Positions 60,455 through 64,000 of a stretch of DNA of 64,000 nt are shown here, one piece after another; within the stretch, counting starts at the first letter, position 1, and the number at the start of each line of letters is the position of its first letter. The position numbers and the translations under genes are program-made. The notes below the pieces were generated by a model. It worked only from the letters and a program-made list of their open reading frames with translations. It was not told the DNA's origin and did no database searches. Location: contig NC_057820.1 in assembly GCF_910594005.1 (NCBI RefSeq), positions 4,407,001 to 4,471,000 of the forward strand. Reading direction: 5' to 3'. The stretch is from Cervus elaphus. Lineage: Eukaryota; Chordata; Mammalia; Artiodactyla; Cervidae.

Positions 60455-60520
60455 GAGAGGTGGTGTAACTTCTCCAAGAGCACACAGCCAGAAAGAGGGA
60501 GGGCTGGGATTTGAACCAGG
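60455..60520 (-). repeat. MIR SINE fragment, antisense
   Basis: 'caagagcacacagccagaaag' and 'gggatttgaaccaggcc' are antisense MIR, cut by the next SINE. Confidence 0.8.
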
Positions 60521-60521
60521 C

Positions 60522-60708
60522 CTCCTCGTGGCTCAGATGATAAAGAATCCACCTGTCAATACAGGGGACCTGGGTTCGAGGAAGATCCTCTGGAGAAGGA
60601 AATGGAAACCCACTCCAGTATTCTTGGCTGGAGAATCCCAGGGACAGAGGAGCCTGGCGGGCTACAGTCCATGGGGTCGCAAAGAGTTGGGCACGACATA
60701 GTGACAAA
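60522..60708 (+). repeat. Bov-tA SINE, B-box region shortened
   Basis: 'cctcgtggctcagatgataaag' head; the 'ggttcgatccctgggtcggg' region is reduced to 'ggttcgagg'. The body is complete. It ends next to (ACC)n at 60709-60728. Confidence 0.92.
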
Positions 60709-60728
60709 ACCACCACCACCACCACCAC
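60709..60728 (+). repeat. (ACC)n microsatellite
   Basis: Six to seven ACC units forming the SINE tail. Confidence 0.9.
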
Positions 60729-60864
60729 CTCTAAGAAGGCTTCCCTGGGTCCCCCCCTTCCTCTTCTAGAAAATGCTAGAATCTCATACAAATGACTGAC
60801 TACCCAGCGACCAGCATGGCAAACCACAGGTCCGGCGGGAAGGCTTGGGGCAGGCCCGCCTGGA

Positions 60865-60960
60865 CTGGAATCGGGACTTGCCGGTGGCGATGGGACCCTG
60901 GGCGTTTCCCTTAGCCCCTCTGAGCGCGGCTTCCTCACCGGAACAGCCGAGACACTGGTA
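60865..60960 (+). repeat. MIR SINE fragment
   Basis: 'ctggactggaatcgggacttg' and 'gaccctgggcgtttccctt' are in MIR order. Confidence 0.6.
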
Positions 60961-60962
60961 CC

Positions 60963-61700
60963 CACCCTGCCAGGGCTGCCGTAACAGAGAGCCAGAGACG
61001 GAGCTTACACAAAGGAACTTATGGCCTTAGAGTTCTGGAGGCTGGAATCCGAGATCAGGGTGAGGGCGGCTTGGTCTCCTGCAGCCTCTCTGCTTGGCTT
61101 GCAATGGCTCTCTTCCCCTTGGGTGTCCGCGTCACCTTCTCTGTGTGCGCATGTACGTCCTGATCTGACCTTCTCATGAGGACACCAGTCCTGATGGATT
61201 TCGGGCCCAGTTCAGTGACCTCATCTTAACTTGATCACCTCCTTAAAGGCACATTTCCAAATACAGTCACATTCTGGGGTACGGTGGCTAGGGCTCCACC
61301 ATGTGGATTTATTTTCAGTTGCTGAGTCGCGTCCAACTCTTTGTGACCCCGTGGACTTCAGCAAGCCAGGCTTCCCTGTCCTTCACCGTCTTCTGGAGTT
61401 TGTTCAAACTCGTGATCATTGAGTCGTGACGCCATCCAACCATCTCATTCTCTGTTGCCCCCTTCTCCTCCTGCCTTCAATCTTTCCCAGCATCAGGGTC
61501 TTTTCCAATGAGTTGGCTCTTCACATCAGGTGGCCAAAGTATTAGAGATTCAGCTTCAGCATCAGTCCTTCCAAAGAATATTCAGGGTTGATTTCCTTTA
61601 GCATTGACTGGCTTGATTTCCTTGCAGTCCAAGGGACTCTCAATATGGATTTTGGAGGAACCCTATTCAGTCCTTGGCACTGCCCCTAACCTGACCCTAG
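60963..61700 (-). mobile_element. MLT1-type LTR, antisense, split by BovB
   Basis: Left: 'ccagggctgccgtaacag', 'gagttctggaggctggaatc', 'gatctgaccttctcatgagg', 'cctcatcttaacttgatcac', 'atttccaaatacagtcac'. Right of BovB: 'atggattttggaggaaccc'. Confidence 0.88.
61311..61642 (-). mobile_element. BovB 3' fragment, antisense, inside MLT1
   Basis: 'agttgctgagtcgcgtccaac' to 'cagtccaagggactctc'. TSD 'at(g/a)tggattt' is at 61301-61310 and 61643-61652. Confidence 0.96.
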
Positions 61701-62307
61701 AATTCCCCACATAATGCCCCCAACAAGGGGTCTCCCTGTCTTGGCTTCACACGGACAGTGTCAAGGAGTTGTGTACCTTCCCAGGTGATAGATGGTGATG
61801 ATGATTTCTAGTGGGTGGCCGCCATTCTTCTGAGCAGCCCTACGTGGAGGCTAATTCCCTTTGGTCATGGAGAAATGGAGAGGACCATCTCACAGTCTTG
61901 AACAATTCAAAACAGGCTGGTTTCTCCCCAGCAGTGAGAGAGCTTGCTTGTTCTGGAAGACAAATTCAAAGGCAGATTCCTGTCTGCGGAGCTATCTGTG
62001 TTTTGTTATCTTCCTTGAGCAGAAGTGCTTGGGAACACCCAAAGAGCCTGGACGCCTTGTTTGCACAGATAAATGTCAAGTCTGCACCCAAAGGAAGTTA
62101 CAGAAGAGCCACCCTGGGAGGAGGGGATGGCTTTAGGGCTGGCCGCCGCAAAACTGGAATTTATTTCTTTTCCCACCCTGCAGAGTTGGACTGTTCCGGT
62201 GTCATCCTAGCCAGATGGCAAAAGGCTGACACTGGGGACTTTCTGATAGCCTTACACGATTCAGTTTGGCTTTAAAAATCCATTCTCAGAGTTTAGCAAA
62301 TCAAGCT
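61701..62307. other. Unassigned stretch
   Basis: A 154-codon plus-strand frame (61811-62275) is the longest frame outside repeats and CpG-rich DNA. I recognise no domain in it. No repeat signature. Confidence 0.45.
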
Positions 62308-62344
62308 CCCTCCCTCTCTCTCTCTCCCTCTCTCTCTCTCTCTT
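62308..62344 (+). repeat. (CT)n microsatellite
   Basis: CT units with CCCTC interruptions. Confidence 0.9.
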
Positions 62345-62379
62345 TTTTATCCTGATGTCATTCTATTTTTTCTTAAAAA

Positions 62380-62545
62380 ATTTTCACACTCTAAGCATAA
62401 CACATTTTTTTATAGATAGTACAACAAAGAAGAAAATAAACATTACCTTTAATTCCATCTCCCAGAAATAGTCACTGTTAACATTGATGTATCTCTTGCA
62501 TTTCTCTAGACTCTCCCCATTCTTGTTATTAAAAAATACAAAAAA
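62380..62545 (-). mobile_element. Old L1 3' UTR, antisense
   Basis: 'acctttaattccatctccc' and 'agaaatagtcactgttaac' complement the L1M phrase 'GTTAACAGTGATTATCTCTGGG'-type region. Confidence 0.65.
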
Positions 62546-62587
62546 AATGTGCCCTGTATCTGGTTTACCTGCTAGATCTGACAGAGA

Positions 62588-62670
62588 GAGCAGTGAAGAG
62601 GATAGACAAGGGCCCACCCTCTTGGAACTAAAGTTACAGGGAGCCAGAAAATAAACATATAAATGAACTT
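62588..62670 (+). mobile_element. L2 LINE fragment, sense
   Basis: 'gcccaccctcttggaactaaag' and 'ccagaaaataaacatataaat' follow L2. Confidence 0.6.
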
Positions 62671-62728
62671 CCAGACCATCTCCAAATTTTCTCTGTTACA
62701 GATAACATTGCATTGAGCATTCTTACAG

Positions 62729-62765
62729 CTGAGGGAGAAATATCCACAACCTCAGACATGCAGAT
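62729..62765 (+). mobile_element. BovB internal scrap (YADD region), sense
   Basis: 'gggagaaatatccacaacc' then 'tcagacatgcagat' matches the BovB DNA that encodes 'GRNINNLRYAD' in the copy at 41592-43197 (there at about 42395-42427). Confidence 0.8.
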
Positions 62766-63158
62766 TGTCGCTGCTGTTTTTCAGTCGCTACAACGTGTCC
62801 AGCTCTTTGCAACCCCATGAACTTACAGCACTCCAGGCTTCCCTGTCCTTCACTATCACCCAGAGTTTGCTCAAACTCATGTCCATTGAGTCGGTGATGC
62901 CATCCAACCATCTCATCCTCTGTCACCCCCTTCTCCTCCCGCCTTCCATCGTTCCCAGCATCAGGGTCTTTTCCAAAGAGTCAGCTCTTCACATCACAGT
63001 ATTCAGCTTCAGTATCAGTTCTTCCAATGACTATTCAGGGTGGATTTCCTTTAAGATTGAGTGGTTTGATCTCCTTGGAGTTTAAGGGACACTCAAGAGT
63101 TTTCTTCTGCACCACAGTTGGAAAGCATCAATTATTTGGCCCCCAGCCTTCTTTATGG
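62766..63158 (-). mobile_element. BovB 3' fragment, antisense
   Basis: 'gctgctgtttttcagtcgc' at the left to 'ccagccttctttatgg' at the right, with an internal loss near 'cacatcacagtattcagc'. Confidence 0.93.
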
Positions 63159-63159
63159 A

Positions 63160-63366
63160 GGGCTTCCCTGACAGCTCAGTTGGTTAAGAATCTACCTGCC
63201 AATGCAGGAGATATGGATTCTATCCCTGGGTCGGAAAATCCACTGGAGAAGGAAATGGCAACCCACTCAAGTACACTTGCTTGGGAAATTCCATGGACAG
63301 AGGAGCCTGGTGGGCTACAGTCCAAGGGGTCGAGAAGAGTCAAACCTGACTTAGCGACTAAACAAC
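63160..63366 (+). repeat. Bov-tA SINE
   Basis: 'gggcttccctgacagctcag', 'ggattctatccctgggtcgg' and a complete body, starting right at the antisense BovB edge. Confidence 0.94.
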
Positions 63367-63768
63367 ACCAATGATGCTTTTCATTATTTAAAAAAAAAAG
63401 AAAACACTGTGATGATCATCTGAATGCATATTTATATTGGTAGTATATGCATATTACCTGATAAATAAATACCTTCTCTGCCTGTGTAGACAATTTTCTC
63501 TAATAGATCTGTAGGTTCTCTGGATTGAAGAGATTTTGCTGCTTTCAATTCTCATCTAACCTCTCATTCCTCTCCTTATGGAGCGTACATACCCTCATGG
63601 ACAGGGAGCTCATTTCTTCCTCGGGTGGTTCATTCTGAGGCCGAGCAGGGCCCTGCGGGGCTCAGGGCACAGAGGCCTTTTGGCCCCCCATTCCTTGTAG
63701 GCAAGACTCCAGCTCCCACATCCTTCTCTGAGTCCCAAAGAGAAGAGCAGTTGCTAATCAGAGGAGAA
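63367..63768. other. Unassigned stretch
   Basis: AT-rich left half with an A-run at 63391-63400; nothing recognised. Confidence 0.5.
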
Positions 63769-63980
63769 AGTGAAAGTGTTAGTCGCTCAGTTGTGTCCAA
63801 CTCTTTTGTGATCCCGTGGACAGTAGCCTGCCAGTCTCCTCTGTCCATGGGGATTCTCCAGTCAAGAATACTGGAGTGGGTAGCCATTCCCTTCTTCAGG
63901 GGATCTTCCCGACCAAGGGATCAAACCCAGGTCTCCTGCATTGCAGCCATTCTTTACCAACTGAGCCCGCAGGGAAGCCC
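63769..63980 (-). repeat. Bov-tA SINE, antisense, sharp TSD
   Basis: 'gtgaaagtgttagtcgctc' at the left and 'gcagggaagccc' at the right. A perfect 13-base TSD, 'aatcagaggagaa', is at 63756-63768 and 63981-63993. Confidence 0.97.
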
Positions 63981-64000
63981 AATCAGAGGAGAAGCAGTCA

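Noticed and set aside
61811..62275. A 154-codon plus-strand frame in non-repeat DNA
   Set aside because: No domain, ordinary composition, no supporting splice sites or second exon; a frame this long is expected by chance in 64 kb on six frames. A protein search would settle it.

Overview
This is a window of bovid (ruminant) nuclear DNA. The diagnosis rests on the interspersed repeats. Bov-tA/BOV-A2 SINEs and RTE-type BovB LINE fragments occur every few kilobases, cetartiodactyl tRNA-derived SINEs (CHR-1/CHR-2 type) are common, and an L1-BT-like L1 is present. These sit on an older mammalian layer of L2, MIR, L1M, MLT1-type LTRs and DNA transposons. I see no operons, bacterial genes, CRISPR arrays or recognisable viruses. 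I could not choose between cattle, sheep, goat or another bovid. Subfamily names were given by eye from remembered consensus sequences, without a database search.

Layout. 1-9.1 kb is moderately AT-rich, with two long L2 copies, one BovB and few SINEs; it resembles intronic or intergenic DNA. 9.18-10.48 kb is a strong CpG island with a CRE-like site, an RFX-type X-box and a possible minus-strand splice donor, so it is almost certainly a promoter. 10.5-28 kb is a dense SINE/MIR/L2/MLT1 mosaic. 28.35-28.72 kb is a short CpG-rich patch. 28.9-49.7 kb is crowded with BovB, including the longest copy (41.6-43.2 kb), which keeps an open reverse-transcriptase frame with all catalytic motifs. 49.7-52.7 kb is a GC-rich stretch almost free of repeats, with a second probable CpG island at about 49.95-50.47 kb. 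52.7-64 kb holds the most deeply nested transposon stacks and an L1 whose inverted halves fit twin priming.

Genes. I found no host protein-coding exon that I can defend. The long open frames are either GC-driven frames in CpG islands or frames through SINEs and BovB. One 86-base exon-like segment (36464-36549) has good splice consensus at both ends and a short resemblance to axonemal dynein heavy chains; it is a weak candidate.

The most informative content is transposon archaeology. Many insertions have readable target-site duplications (TSDs), so relative ages can be ordered. Several recombinant elements stand out: a SINE inside a SINE inside an L1, a tRNA head joined to an unusually long BovB tail, a Bov-tA with an inverted head, and two Bov-tA copies sharing a duplicated head.
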